Shown: positions 24,238 through 30,809 of the stretch, one piece after another | Layout of the letters: each line of letters begins with the position of its first letter | Numbering within the stretch: the first letter of the stretch is position 1 | Origin: a virus | Strand: one strand, 5' to 3' | DNA length: 30,873 nt | Virus record (IMG/VR): IMGVR_UViG_3300030389_000528 | Location: 1-30,873 of that record | Program-made: the position numbers and the translations under genes | Notes under the pieces: generated by a model | Told to the model about the DNA's origin: nothing | The model's database searches: none | What the model saw: only the letters and a program-made list of their open reading frames with translations

Positions 24238-24578
24238 GAGTTAGCCTTTCTTAATAGTTCAAAATAATGTTCAGCCCGAACAACACACAAAGGTATAGAT
24301 CGGTTCTGTTTAACCACAACAACTGGTTCTGCATCACCAGGGCAGTTAGTCTTAGCTTGCTCATAAAAGCCATATACAGCAACTCTAGCCCTGCTTTTAC
24401 ATTCAATAGAAACATTTAACTTCTGCCTCGCTGCTGGTGAAAGTAGGATATCTTCACCACTACAACCCATGATAGTAGATCGTACATCATCACTCGTAAG
24501 GTTGAACTTGTCTATTATTAAGTCTCTGACCCATTGTTGTAGACTTCTTCCTTTGCCTTTTTTGCTGCTTGTCTTCAA
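24234..24578 (-). CDS. PD-(D/E)XK-type nuclease
   Basis: A 114-aa protein. It has the N-terminal GRSLQQWVRDLIIDKF helix, a conserved TIMGCSGEDILLSPAAR, and the nuclease signature Asp43 followed by Glu59-Cys-Lys61 (IECK). Next come a helix and strands with VVVVKQNRSIPLCVVRAEHY. Small nucleases of this kind in podoviruses act as Holliday-junction resolvases or endonucleases (as T7 endonuclease I does), which is inferred here. The first 30 or so residues are encoded within the upstream gene; the 89-base overlap is long but both frames look conserved. Confidence 0.75.
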   Translation of the reverse strand: MKTSSKKGKGRSLQQWVRDLIIDKFNLTSDDVRSTIMGCSGEDILLSPAARQKLNVSIECKSRARVAVYGFYEQAKTNCPGDAEPVVVVKQNRSIPLCVVRAEHYFELLRKANS

Positions 24579-24828
24579 GTTCTATATCCTTTCGTTTTTG
24601 TATCCACTTCTTAGGTATGTGTATCCTACAATTGCTTTGGTCTTGTGATACAGTATTAGCCAGAGTCAAAGCATCTTTGGTTTCATCAACTACAAATCCT
24701 ATACTAGTGCAGTCATGTAACTCTGCTTTTACATTATCGTCCCAACCAGAGTCTGCTACTGCATCCTTCCAATATACCAAAGTTACTCTGGTAGCATCCA
24801 GAGTTCTTCCTTTTTCCTTCGTATCCAT
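24490..24828 (-). CDS. Conserved phage protein of unknown function
   Basis: A 112-aa protein. Its N-terminal 80 residues contain TRVTLVYWKDAVADSGWDD, CTSIGFVVDE and CRIHIPKKWIQK, a beta-rich domain I recognise from marine phage replication regions. The C-terminal 30 residues are basic and Gln-rich and are encoded in the overlap with the nuclease gene. It lies between exonuclease and resolvase-type genes, so a link to DNA replication or recombination is likely. No enzymatic motif. Confidence 0.7.
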   Translation of the reverse strand: MDTKEKGRTLDATRVTLVYWKDAVADSGWDDNVKAELHDCTSIGFVVDETKDALTLANTVSQDQSNCRIHIPKKWIQKRKDIELEDKQQKRQRKKSTTMGQRLNNRQVQPYE

Positions 24829-25463
24829 AACAGTCTTCCTTGTTCTAATAAATAGTCACGATTATATTTGTATACCTCTAACACTGCTCTGTATAAGTCT
24901 TCTTCGTCTTCTAATCCATCAAGTATCTTATCAGCCTTCTTGTCACCAATACCTTTGATACCTGGGATGTTATCTGTCCTATCTCCTGTCAACAACTGCT
25001 TATAAAAATTCTTGATAGCTTCTTCTTCCTTGACATAATACATCTCATTCTTATGAAAGTTGTAGTGCCATCCTCTAAGGTTGTTCAGGTCTTTATCAAT
25101 AGAACAGATAACGTAATCTCTGGGGTCTAGTTTGTATGCTTCGATACCTATGGCATCATCAGCTTCTTGTCCCTCTTGCATTTCAAAGCCCCATGCCTTT
25201 TCCATGTATTCACGCATTAGATCAAAATGCTTTGGCTTTGCTACTCCTAATCTGTGTCCCTTGTACGTCTGTGTCTTTGCTATATCATCTCTATAATTAT
25301 CTCTACCAGTTAGATAACCTCGTGCCTTTTCACAATTTGCATGAATAAACACGAGGTCTTCTAAGTACTCCGCTAGTTTAGCGATAGCGATACGCTCATT
25401 AGAATCCTCACAACCAAATCCAACTCTGTAAGTAAGAATATCGCCATCGACTAAAGCAATCAT
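24783..25463 (-). CDS. 5'-3' exonuclease (FEN/T7 gp6-like)
   Basis: Degrades DNA from 5' ends, removing primers and recycling host DNA. The 226-aa protein shows the FEN metal-binding set: Asp6/Asp8 in LVDGD, Glu100/Asp102/Asp103 in QEADDAIG, Asp123/Asp125 in SIDKDL, and Asp161/Asp164 in GDRTDNIPG. It then has a helix-hairpin-helix DNA-binding motif IKGIGDKKA (about 169-177). It is shorter than bacterial Pol I exonuclease domains but complete. It abuts the SSB-like gene. Confidence 0.93.
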   Translation of the reverse strand: MIALVDGDILTYRVGFGCEDSNERIAIAKLAEYLEDLVFIHANCEKARGYLTGRDNYRDDIAKTQTYKGHRLGVAKPKHFDLMREYMEKAWGFEMQEGQEADDAIGIEAYKLDPRDYVICSIDKDLNNLRGWHYNFHKNEMYYVKEEEAIKNFYKQLLTGDRTDNIPGIKGIGDKKADKILDGLEDEEDLYRAVLEVYKYNRDYLLEQGRLLWIRRKKEELWMLPE

Positions 25464-25874
25464 TTACAACACATCTCCATCACCATCGTCAGCTACACCA
25501 CCCTCGTATACCTGAAGATCATTAATTACCATCTTCTGTAGTGTTGGTGATGTACCCTTACCCATCTTACTCTTCCAATCATAAGAGGATACGATAGCTA
25601 CTCCGCTAGAACCATTACCAATAGCAACATCCTGTAATGACCTACCTTCGAGATCAACAATCTTCAAAGGCATAACACTCCTACAGGTGATAAAGTTACC
25701 CTTCTCGTCACCTTTGTTTCTAGCTTCTACTCCTAAATCATTCTGCAACGCCTCTACAGCAGCGTCAGAGAGTTCACACAAGTCAATCTGATACTTCTCT
25801 GATAGGTTGTTTGGCTTGTTATGAAATGCCCACATAACCTTTGCATTTAACTTAATCGATTGTTTATAGTCCAT
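25464..25874 (-). CDS. Single-stranded DNA-binding protein-like
   Basis: A 136-aa protein likely to coat single-stranded DNA at the fork. It lies between polymerase and exonuclease. The body is beta-rich (OB-fold-like), with KVMWAFHNKPN, then KYQIDLCELSD and the conserved VAIGNGSSGVAIVSSYDW. The C-terminus is an acidic tail (ADDGDGD) with a hydrophobic last residue, as in SSBs that recruit partners. Family match is from memory; a T7 gp2.5-like function is inferred. Confidence 0.8.
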   Translation of the reverse strand: MDYKQSIKLNAKVMWAFHNKPNNLSEKYQIDLCELSDAAVEALQNDLGVEARNKGDEKGNFITCRSVMPLKIVDLEGRSLQDVAIGNGSSGVAIVSSYDWKSKMGKGTSPTLQKMVINDLQVYEGGVADDGDGDVL

Positions 25875-25883
25875 ACATTCTCC

Positions 25884-27527
25884 TTAATGAGTTTGTTTCC
25901 AATTATCACCTACTTTATACTCGCCATCCAAAGGGCAATTTAAACGCAGAGCTTTACCAGCCTCTATAATTGCTTTGACACCGAGTTGCCCCACAAGTTT
26001 CGCCTCTTCCTCCTTAACTTCTAGTTGCCATTCATCATGTACATTAGCTACAAAGTGTGCATCTAATTCATGTAGCTTTATGTACTTATCAAATATCACC
26101 AGAGCCTTTTTCATAACTACTGCACCAGCACCTTGCAGTAAAGTATTTAGTGCTGCGTGTTCTGAACGAATGAATAACCGTCTACCGTCTAGTCCTGGTA
26201 GTGAACCTTTGTTTCTTAAATTCACAGCTATCTTCTCTTTCAGCTTTGCAAGGGCTGGTACGTTTTTCATAAACTTATCTATGATTACTGTTCCGTTTGT
26301 GCCTGTAATACTGCCTATCTTCTTAGCACCTGCGCCATACAGAAAAGCATATATAAAAGTCTTTGCTTTGGCTCTAGTGTCCAGTCCTGCTGCTAACTGG
26401 TTTTTTGTATGAATATCACCATCCACAACCTCCTTTGTATACTCTTCGTCTTCCATGTAATGGGCTAACATTCTTAGCTCCAATCCACTAGCATCAATAC
26501 CGACCAGCTTGTATCCTGAGTCAACAACCCACTGCTCACGACATTTTGAGCCATATTCTGCATGTACTGATGGTACTTGTGCTAGGTTCGGGCTATGGTG
26601 TGTCATACGCCCTGTTACTGCTCCGTTCGTTATGACCTTACCATGAACCCTGTGTTTGTCTGATACAGCTTCAATCCAAGAGGTAACTTGAGAAAGCCGT
26701 TTCTGTAAGAGTAAGTATTCACAGATAAGTTTTGCTTCTGGAATATTAACTCCTCGTAGAACCGATTCATCGACAATGACTGAACCTTTCTCTGTGTACT
26801 TCTTTGGCTTCCATCCAATCCCTTGTAACCTCTTAGATATCTGCTGTCTTGATGCTGGATTAAAGACTTCAATAGAGTCCTTTAGTTGCTTTCCTGTTTT
26901 TTCTGAAACTCGCTTGTGAACAATTGGGCGAAAGGATTCTTGTAGTCTTTCACATATTTCTTCCATTCGTCCTGATAAAACTCCACATAGTCTTTCGCAG
27001 CCTTCGACATCAAGCCTAAAGCCTCTGCTGACTTGTTTGCTGATAACTGAGCAAACTTCATGTTCGAGTTGTACAGATTCTTCATCAAATCCATGACTTT
27101 CTTTCTCCTTTAATAGTTGGTTGTACACTCTTTCTAATACTTTCACATCGTTAATACAATATTCTCTCATTTCTTCTGAGTATTGATCGAACTGGTCAAA
27201 CTCTGTTTTACGGAATCCTAAATCTTCTCCCCAAGCTGCAAGGCTGTGTTTTGTCCTCATGGGGTTCAGCAATCTGCTTAAGACCAGAGTGTCCAAAACC
27301 TGATGTAACTTGATCTTTAGACCCCACACCTTGTTTAGTACTGGGAAGTCGAACGCTATTCCGTTGTGAGCTACTAAGATTTTTCCCCATATCTCTTTCT
27401 TTAGACTTCGTGGTTCTCTGTGGCATTTAATTACTCCGTTTGCGTTTGTTACCACCAGATGTATCTTTTGGTGACACATCGTTGTCTCTATATCCAGGAA
27501 TACAAGGTCTTTCATCTCTCCAATCAT
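25884..27527 (-). CDS. polA: DNA polymerase, family A, with 3'-5' exonuclease
   Basis: Replicative polymerase, 547 aa. The proofreading domain has Exo I Asp12/Glu14 (FLDIETT), Exo II Asn55/Asp60 and Exo III Tyr123/Asp127 (YCIND). The polymerase domain has motif A Asp345 (GIDASGLELR), motif B RAKAKTFIYAFLYGAG with Lys389 and Tyr393, and motif C His497-Asp498-Glu499. Tyr393 aligns with T7 Tyr526 and E. coli Phe762. It is about 150 residues shorter than T7 gp5, and no thioredoxin-binding insert is seen in the thumb. GGAGG lies before the ATG at 27527. Its start overlaps the previous gene by 101 bases. Confidence 0.95.
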   Translation of the reverse strand: MIGEMKDLVFLDIETTMCHQKIHLVVTNANGVIKCHREPRSLKKEIWGKILVAHNGIAFDFPVLNKVWGLKIKLHQVLDTLVLSRLLNPMRTKHSLAAWGEDLGFRKTEFDQFDQYSEEMREYCINDVKVLERVYNQLLKEKESHGFDEESVQLEHEVCSVISKQVSRGFRLDVEGCERLCGVLSGRMEEICERLQESFRPIVHKRVSEKTGKQLKDSIEVFNPASRQQISKRLQGIGWKPKKYTEKGSVIVDESVLRGVNIPEAKLICEYLLLQKRLSQVTSWIEAVSDKHRVHGKVITNGAVTGRMTHHSPNLAQVPSVHAEYGSKCREQWVVDSGYKLVGIDASGLELRMLAHYMEDEEYTKEVVDGDIHTKNQLAAGLDTRAKAKTFIYAFLYGAGAKKIGSITGTNGTVIIDKFMKNVPALAKLKEKIAVNLRNKGSLPGLDGRRLFIRSEHAALNTLLQGAGAVVMKKALVIFDKYIKLHELDAHFVANVHDEWQLEVKEEEAKLVGQLGVKAIIEAGKALRLNCPLDGEYKVGDNWKQTH

Positions 27528-27633
27528 TAGTTCCCTCCAATCTACTCAGAATCGTACCATCATCAAACAATACGTGATACGTCTTTACTCCGTTGTTATT
27601 CTCAGTGACTGATAGACTTATCGGTTTGCTCAT
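27427..27633 (-). CDS. Small conserved protein overlapping the polymerase start
   Basis: A 68-aa protein. SKPISLSVTENNNGVKTYHV and the following LFDDGTILSRLEG form a short beta-domain, then NDWRDERPC and a polar, basic C-terminus. The start at 27633 follows GAGGACAAAA. The last 101 bases overlap the polymerase gene in another frame, where the protein is polar and possibly disordered. No known function. Confidence 0.6.
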   Translation of the reverse strand: MSKPISLSVTENNNGVKTYHVLFDDGTILSRLEGTNDWRDERPCIPGYRDNDVSPKDTSGGNKRKRSN

Positions 27634-27808
27634 TTTTGTCCTCGTTTGTGTCAGTATCTCTTCCACAATACCACAATTCATGGAACTTGTCAACAATTGT
27701 TGTGAGCTTTTGAATTGCTTGTTGTATAAATGTAACATTATTGATTACCCTTACTTGTGTGTTTTCAAGATGCTGTATTCTAGCCTCTAGTTCCTCTAAC
27801 TTAGTCAT
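27602..27808 (-). CDS. Small coiled-coil protein
   Basis: A 68-aa protein, starting at 27808 after GGAG. The N-terminal heptad-rich TKLEELEARIQHLEN, then a helical middle and a polar, acidic tail. It overlaps the next gene by 32 bases and the previous one by 8. The gene contains a candidate minus-strand promoter and a 12-bp palindrome. Function unknown. Confidence 0.6.
   Translation of the reverse strand: MTKLEELEARIQHLENTQVRVINNVTFIQQAIQKLTTIVDKFHELWYCGRDTDTNEDKNEQTDKSISH
27665..27693 (-). promoter_or_regulatory. Candidate promoter before the polymerase gene
   Basis: On the minus strand, a perfect TTGACA (27688-27693), a 17-base spacer and TATTGT (27665-27670), with TGG just before the -10 (extended -10). 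It lies within the small coiled-coil gene, upstream of the 68-aa gene and the DNA polymerase. The 17-base spacing and extended -10 match the other promoters in this genome. Confidence 0.5.
27691..27702. repeat. 12-bp perfect palindrome
   Basis: CAACAATTGTTG reads the same on both strands and adjoins the -35 of the minus-strand promoter at 27665-27693. It may be an operator, but it lies in coding sequence and could be chance. Confidence 0.4.
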
Positions 27809-27986
27809 TTTGATAATCTCCTTCTGGTAAATCAAAATACTTCTGTTTCGCTACTCTCTTGATAAAGTCGTTCATAACGTAAGTGTAGCCTAAATCTGCT
27901 AACTTGTTAGAAAAGTCATTCACACTCATTTCAAGAGTTTCGTTGTAGCATTTTTCAATCAATTGATCGTTCACAATATGACTCAT
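27801..27986 (-). CDS. Small helical protein
   Basis: A 61-aa protein with a mixed-charge helical sequence (SVNDFSNKLADLGYTY, then NDFIKRVAKQKYFDLPEGDY). GGAGAG precedes the ATG, and the stop overlaps the next start. No family is recognised. It belongs to the chain of tiny coupled genes between primase-helicase and polymerase. Confidence 0.6.
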   Translation of the reverse strand: MSHIVNDQLIEKCYNETLEMSVNDFSNKLADLGYTYVMNDFIKRVAKQKYFDLPEGDYQND

Positions 27987-27997
27987 TTTTCTCTCCT

Positions 27998-28141
27998 TTA
28001 AAATAAAAATACAGCTCCTAAATTTATACCTACTGCAAAGCTGGTAATAAAAAATAAAATTAAATTATCACGCTCTAGTTTTTTAACACGTTGTTCTAAC
28101 TCGAACTCCATTTGATAAATGTCTGGCAAATCATGGCTCAT
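27998..28141 (-). CDS. Small membrane-anchored protein
   Basis: A 47-aa protein. The N-terminal half is a charged helix with MEFELEQRVKKLERDN, followed by one membrane helix (LILFFITSFAVGINLGAVFLF). It starts on the previous stop (TAATG). The layout, coil then C-terminal membrane helix, repeats that of the 58-aa protein at 9561. Function unknown. Confidence 0.6.
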   Translation of the reverse strand: MSHDLPDIYQMEFELEQRVKKLERDNLILFFITSFAVGINLGAVFLF

Positions 28142-28227
28142 TACTGCCCCCTTTCAAGTTCTCTAAGTCTTTCATTGTGCTCGTAGTGCTCGTCCAAGTC
28201 TACATCTTCCCAATCAAACTCGTCCAT
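28141..28227 (-). CDS. 28-aa acidic peptide
   Basis: Starts on the primase-helicase stop (TGATG) and ends on the next start (TAATG). It encodes DEFDWEDVDLDEHYEHNERL and a short basic end. The tight coupling on both sides supports translation despite the tiny size. DNA-mimic-like acidity is noted, but no function is known. Confidence 0.45.
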   Translation of the reverse strand: MDEFDWEDVDLDEHYEHNERLRELERGQ

Positions 28228-29882
28228 CACTTTGCCTCCTCTAAATCTTCTTCAAATACTTCATTCATACGTCCAGTGTTACGATCATAATACAGCGCAC
28301 ACGCCTTACCTGTCAATCCTGAATAACGATTTTTTATTACTCTGACTCTGGTAGTGTGTCTTTCCGTTACATCATCAGCTTGACTGTTTCTTTCTAAACC
28401 TAACACTAAGTCACTCAAAGTGCCGATGGCCGCAGAACCTCTGAGCTGTGAAAGCGAAGTTACAGACCCCTCCTCGTGTCCTGTTCCTGTAGGTCTACGC
28501 AAATGTGATACAGCAAACAAAGTGACATCACACTCTTGAACCAACATTCTGAGCCTGGTACAAATTTCATCTAATGCTCTACGTTCATCACCTTGCTGCT
28601 GATCTGAGACCACTATACTTATGTGGTCAAGGAAGATAAATTTACAGTCTAATGCTTTTGCCATGTAACGCACACGATTGATAATATTATCAACGCTAGT
28701 GCTACCAAAAGAATCAAACAAAAACAATCTACCAGTACCAAGGGTAGCATCAAAAGCAACCTGTTTCTCTTCTTGTGTTGCTTCTGTTTCATTCAAGTGT
28801 AAAGGCTTCATTGCGTCCAAACTCATAATCGATAAAGCAGTACGTTTGACTGATTCTTCCAAAAACAACAAACCAATGTTCTCATCAGTAGATTTTAACA
28901 GCTTGTATATAATCTCTCGTAGAAATTGACTCTTACCCAATCCAGAACCAGCCGTAATAACCACCATTTCACTGGAGCGAATACCACCAGTTAAGTCGTT
29001 TAATGACCCATAAGGATAGATAGCAATAGACTTTTGAAGTGGCTCTAATACCAAGGACTTCAAATCTTTACCCTTAACTATTCCGTCTGGCATAAATACC
29101 TGACTAGCCCACCAATCCTCTGTGAAGTGTTTAAACGCTGAGTCTGAAGAGTAATCACAAGCGTCTTTGTAACCCTTCCTCATCTTCATCATTTTTGCTT
29201 TGTTGGGAAATAGTTCTGCACATTCAAGTTGTGCCTTCTGACCTACATCATCATTATCAAAACAGAAAACAATTTGCGTAAAGGATGACAGATATTCATA
29301 GGCATCTTTACATGACTTGATAGCACTGGCACAACCATCACGAACTGAAACAACTGGAAAACGCATATCAGCACTTAGCATTTGACTAGATGCTAGTGCG
29401 TCTAACTCGCCCTCAACAACTGTGATAATTTTTGCACAACCTGCCGGATATACGTCCATTCCAAACAAGGGATTCTTTTTGCCTTCTCCTGACCATCGAA
29501 AACTCTTGTTTTTCCCTCGTATTTTAAAAACGTCTTTACCATACGGATAATAATGCGCTCCATTCAAAGCTATTTTTACCCCATACTTTTCTAGTGTGCT
29601 TTGTTTTATGTTTCTGTCCAATATGCCCTGTGGCTTGAATATAGGCTCGTCAGTAGATTTTTCGCCTTTTGGCATAAGTTGTATTAAGTCAGCAGTAGAA
29701 ACGCCCTGGTGGCCGTCTACTGGCTTTATATCACATTTTAATGACTTATTGCACTTATAGCAGAAATAATAAACACTACCATCGTCTTTTTCATACTCTC
29801 CCACGTTGGAACTACCGGCTTGAGAACACTCTGTTATTTGAGAGCATGAAAGATTTCTTACAAACTTACTTTTAATTTTCAT
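28227..29882 (-). CDS. Primase-helicase (T7 gp4-like)
   Basis: Unwinds DNA at the fork and lays RNA primers. The 551-aa protein has an N-terminal zinc-type region (Cys19, Cys41, Cys44) and a toprim primase domain with VVEGELDAL at 155-163 and FDNDD at 208-212. The RecA-like helicase has Walker A GSGLGKS at 312-318, then FIFLDHISI and a VSHLRRP motif. The zinc motif is degenerate: one of the four ligands expected by comparison with T7 gp4 is Ala. The start at 29882 has AGGA five bases upstream; an ATG four codons earlier is possible. The promoter at 29968-29996 precedes it. Confidence 0.92.
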   Translation of the reverse strand: MKIKSKFVRNLSCSQITECSQAGSSNVGEYEKDDGSVYYFCYKCNKSLKCDIKPVDGHQGVSTADLIQLMPKGEKSTDEPIFKPQGILDRNIKQSTLEKYGVKIALNGAHYYPYGKDVFKIRGKNKSFRWSGEGKKNPLFGMDVYPAGCAKIITVVEGELDALASSQMLSADMRFPVVSVRDGCASAIKSCKDAYEYLSSFTQIVFCFDNDDVGQKAQLECAELFPNKAKMMKMRKGYKDACDYSSDSAFKHFTEDWWASQVFMPDGIVKGKDLKSLVLEPLQKSIAIYPYGSLNDLTGGIRSSEMVVITAGSGLGKSQFLREIIYKLLKSTDENIGLLFLEESVKRTALSIMSLDAMKPLHLNETEATQEEKQVAFDATLGTGRLFLFDSFGSTSVDNIINRVRYMAKALDCKFIFLDHISIVVSDQQQGDERRALDEICTRLRMLVQECDVTLFAVSHLRRPTGTGHEEGSVTSLSQLRGSAAIGTLSDLVLGLERNSQADDVTERHTTRVRVIKNRYSGLTGKACALYYDRNTGRMNEVFEEDLEEAK

Positions 29883-29904
29883 AAAATTCCTCATTATTGA
29901 GAAC

Positions 29905-29973
29905 TACATAGTTATTATAATACATAGTAATAATAATTATAATAATACATAATAATATAATTACTTAGTAATA
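29905..29973. repeat. AT-rich TACATAGTAATA repeats, candidate origin/control region
   Basis: Four related units start at 29905, 29921, 29946 and 29962 (TACATAGTTATTATAA, TACATAGTAATAATAATT and shorter variants), spaced 16, 25 and 16 bases. The region is nearly pure A/T and overlaps the -10 of the primase promoter. A related CATAGTAATTAATTATTAAT lies at 271-290. Such easily melted repeats next to the primase-helicase gene suggest a replication origin or a regulatory site; this is inference. Confidence 0.45.
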
Positions 29974-29996
29974 CCATATTTTTGAACAAATGTAAA
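29968..29996 (-). promoter_or_regulatory. Candidate promoter for primase-helicase
   Basis: On the minus strand, TTTACA (29991-29996), a 17-base spacer and TATTAC (29968-29973), with TGG just before the -10. Same spacing and extended -10 as the other promoters here. It lies about 85 bases before the primase-helicase start, in the AT-rich gap. Confidence 0.5.
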
Positions 29997-30002
29997 TTAT
30001 AC

Positions 30003-30194
30003 TTAAGTATCACTTAGATGTATATTGTCGTTTACTTCCAACACTTCAGAGTCTCCAAAGTAGCCAAAATCATCATCAATCTCTGGCAAAGGCAAGCAAG
30101 ACGCACATAGCTGAACTAGTTCGTTCGTGTTGCTACCTTTTAAAGAATCCTCAAAGTTGGTTAATTCAATGTTGCATGATTTGCACCTAGACAT
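30003..30194 (-). CDS. Small zinc-ribbon-like protein
   Basis: A 63-aa protein with two CxxC pairs (Cys4/Cys7 and Cys30/Cys33), the spacing of a zinc ribbon. The tail is acidic, with EIDDDFGYFGDSE. Short phage proteins beginning RCKSCN are found in several podoviruses, with no proven role. It directly follows the upstream gene (stop then ATG). Confidence 0.7.
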   Translation of the reverse strand: MSRCKSCNIELTNFEDSLKGSNTNELVQLCASCLPLPEIDDDFGYFGDSEVLEVNDNIHLSDT

Positions 30195-30326
30195 TTAAAC
30201 GCCCTCCTCTTCCTCTTTTGTTTTGTAGTAGTTTTCAATTTCTTCCTTCATACCTTCTGGTAAAAAAGGGTAATAGTTGTTGATTAAATTAGCAAAAAAA
30301 TATTCTCTCTCAGTCATTTTATCCAT
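30195..30326 (-). CDS. 43-aa small protein
   Basis: Starts MTERE-like after DK, contains FFANLINNYYPFLPEGMKEE and ends in a Glu-rich tail. GAGGAGAAGT precedes its ATG, a strong ribosome site. Its stop touches the next start. It is the kind of early, Tyr- and acid-rich small protein found near leftward promoters. Function unknown. Confidence 0.6.
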   Translation of the reverse strand: MDKMTEREYFFANLINNYYPFLPEGMKEEIENYYKTKEEEEGV

Positions 30327-30328
30327 GT

Positions 30329-30568
30329 CTACTTCTCCTCGTCCGGTATTATGTTTTTTACATGATTATTAAAAGTAATATATAACATTAAAATTGCTAT
30401 GGTGTAGACCACTAATAGAGTTATTAAACCTCTATCAAGTAGGAAATTAGTGTTCTGTATAGCCTCATACAACACGCCAAATATAAAAGCTGGCAACATA
30501 TAACCTGTAGCAGTCATTAATACATAATAATACGTTTTTAGTTTCTCTTTCATTATTTTAGTTTTCAT
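30329..30568 (-). CDS. Small two-helix membrane protein
   Basis: A 79-aa protein with two membrane segments (YVLMTATGYMLPAFIFGVLY and LITLLVVYTIAILMLYITF), a short polar linker and a charged C-terminus (IIPDEEK). Start at residue 1 or 6. It lies in the early part of the leftward arm. Function unknown; a superinfection-exclusion-type membrane role is only a guess. Confidence 0.6.
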   Translation of the reverse strand: MKTKIMKEKLKTYYYVLMTATGYMLPAFIFGVLYEAIQNTNFLLDRGLITLLVVYTIAILMLYITFNNHVKNIIPDEEK

Positions 30569-30570
30569 TT

Positions 30571-30765
30571 TTATTTCTCCCGAGTAATAGCAACGCCACT
30601 GACTAAAACTTCATTACCTTTAAAGTAATAAGTTTCACCTACATCTAATTTTTCTAATTCTGGTGTTAAGTCTTTATCATATCTACTGAATCTACCAGTT
30701 AATTCTCGTTTAACAATTTGGCTTTTTTCGCAAACTGCATCATAAATTGCAAAAGTTTTTTTCAT
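30571..30765 (-). CDS. Small early protein of unknown function
   Basis: A 64-aa protein with a beta-rich sequence (KTFAIYDAVCEKSQIV, LDVGETYYFKGNEVLVSG). It ends ITREK. A ribosome site (GAGGAG) lies within the preceding leader ORF, which overlaps its start by 4 bases. No family is recognised. It is likely among the first leftward genes expressed. Confidence 0.6.
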   Translation of the reverse strand: MKKTFAIYDAVCEKSQIVKRELTGRFSRYDKDLTPELEKLDVGETYYFKGNEVLVSGVAITREK

Positions 30766-30809
30766 TGTTTCTGCTCCTCAGTTTGTTGAACTTCATAATA
30801 GTTTTCCAT
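30762..30809 (-). CDS. Possible 15-aa leader peptide
   Basis: ENYYEVQQTEEQKQ after the start Met. It ends as ATGA on the next gene. AAGGGA lies 11 bases upstream, rather far. The reading frame contains the next gene's ribosome site, so it could couple translation. Very short, low confidence. Confidence 0.3.
   Translation of the reverse strand: MENYYEVQQTEEQKQ

Noticed and set aside
26882-27094. Minus-strand 70-aa Lys-rich frame inside the polymerase gene
   Set aside because: Looks protein-like, but lies wholly within the coding frame of the polymerase and no separate gene is expected there; cannot be supported from sequence alone.
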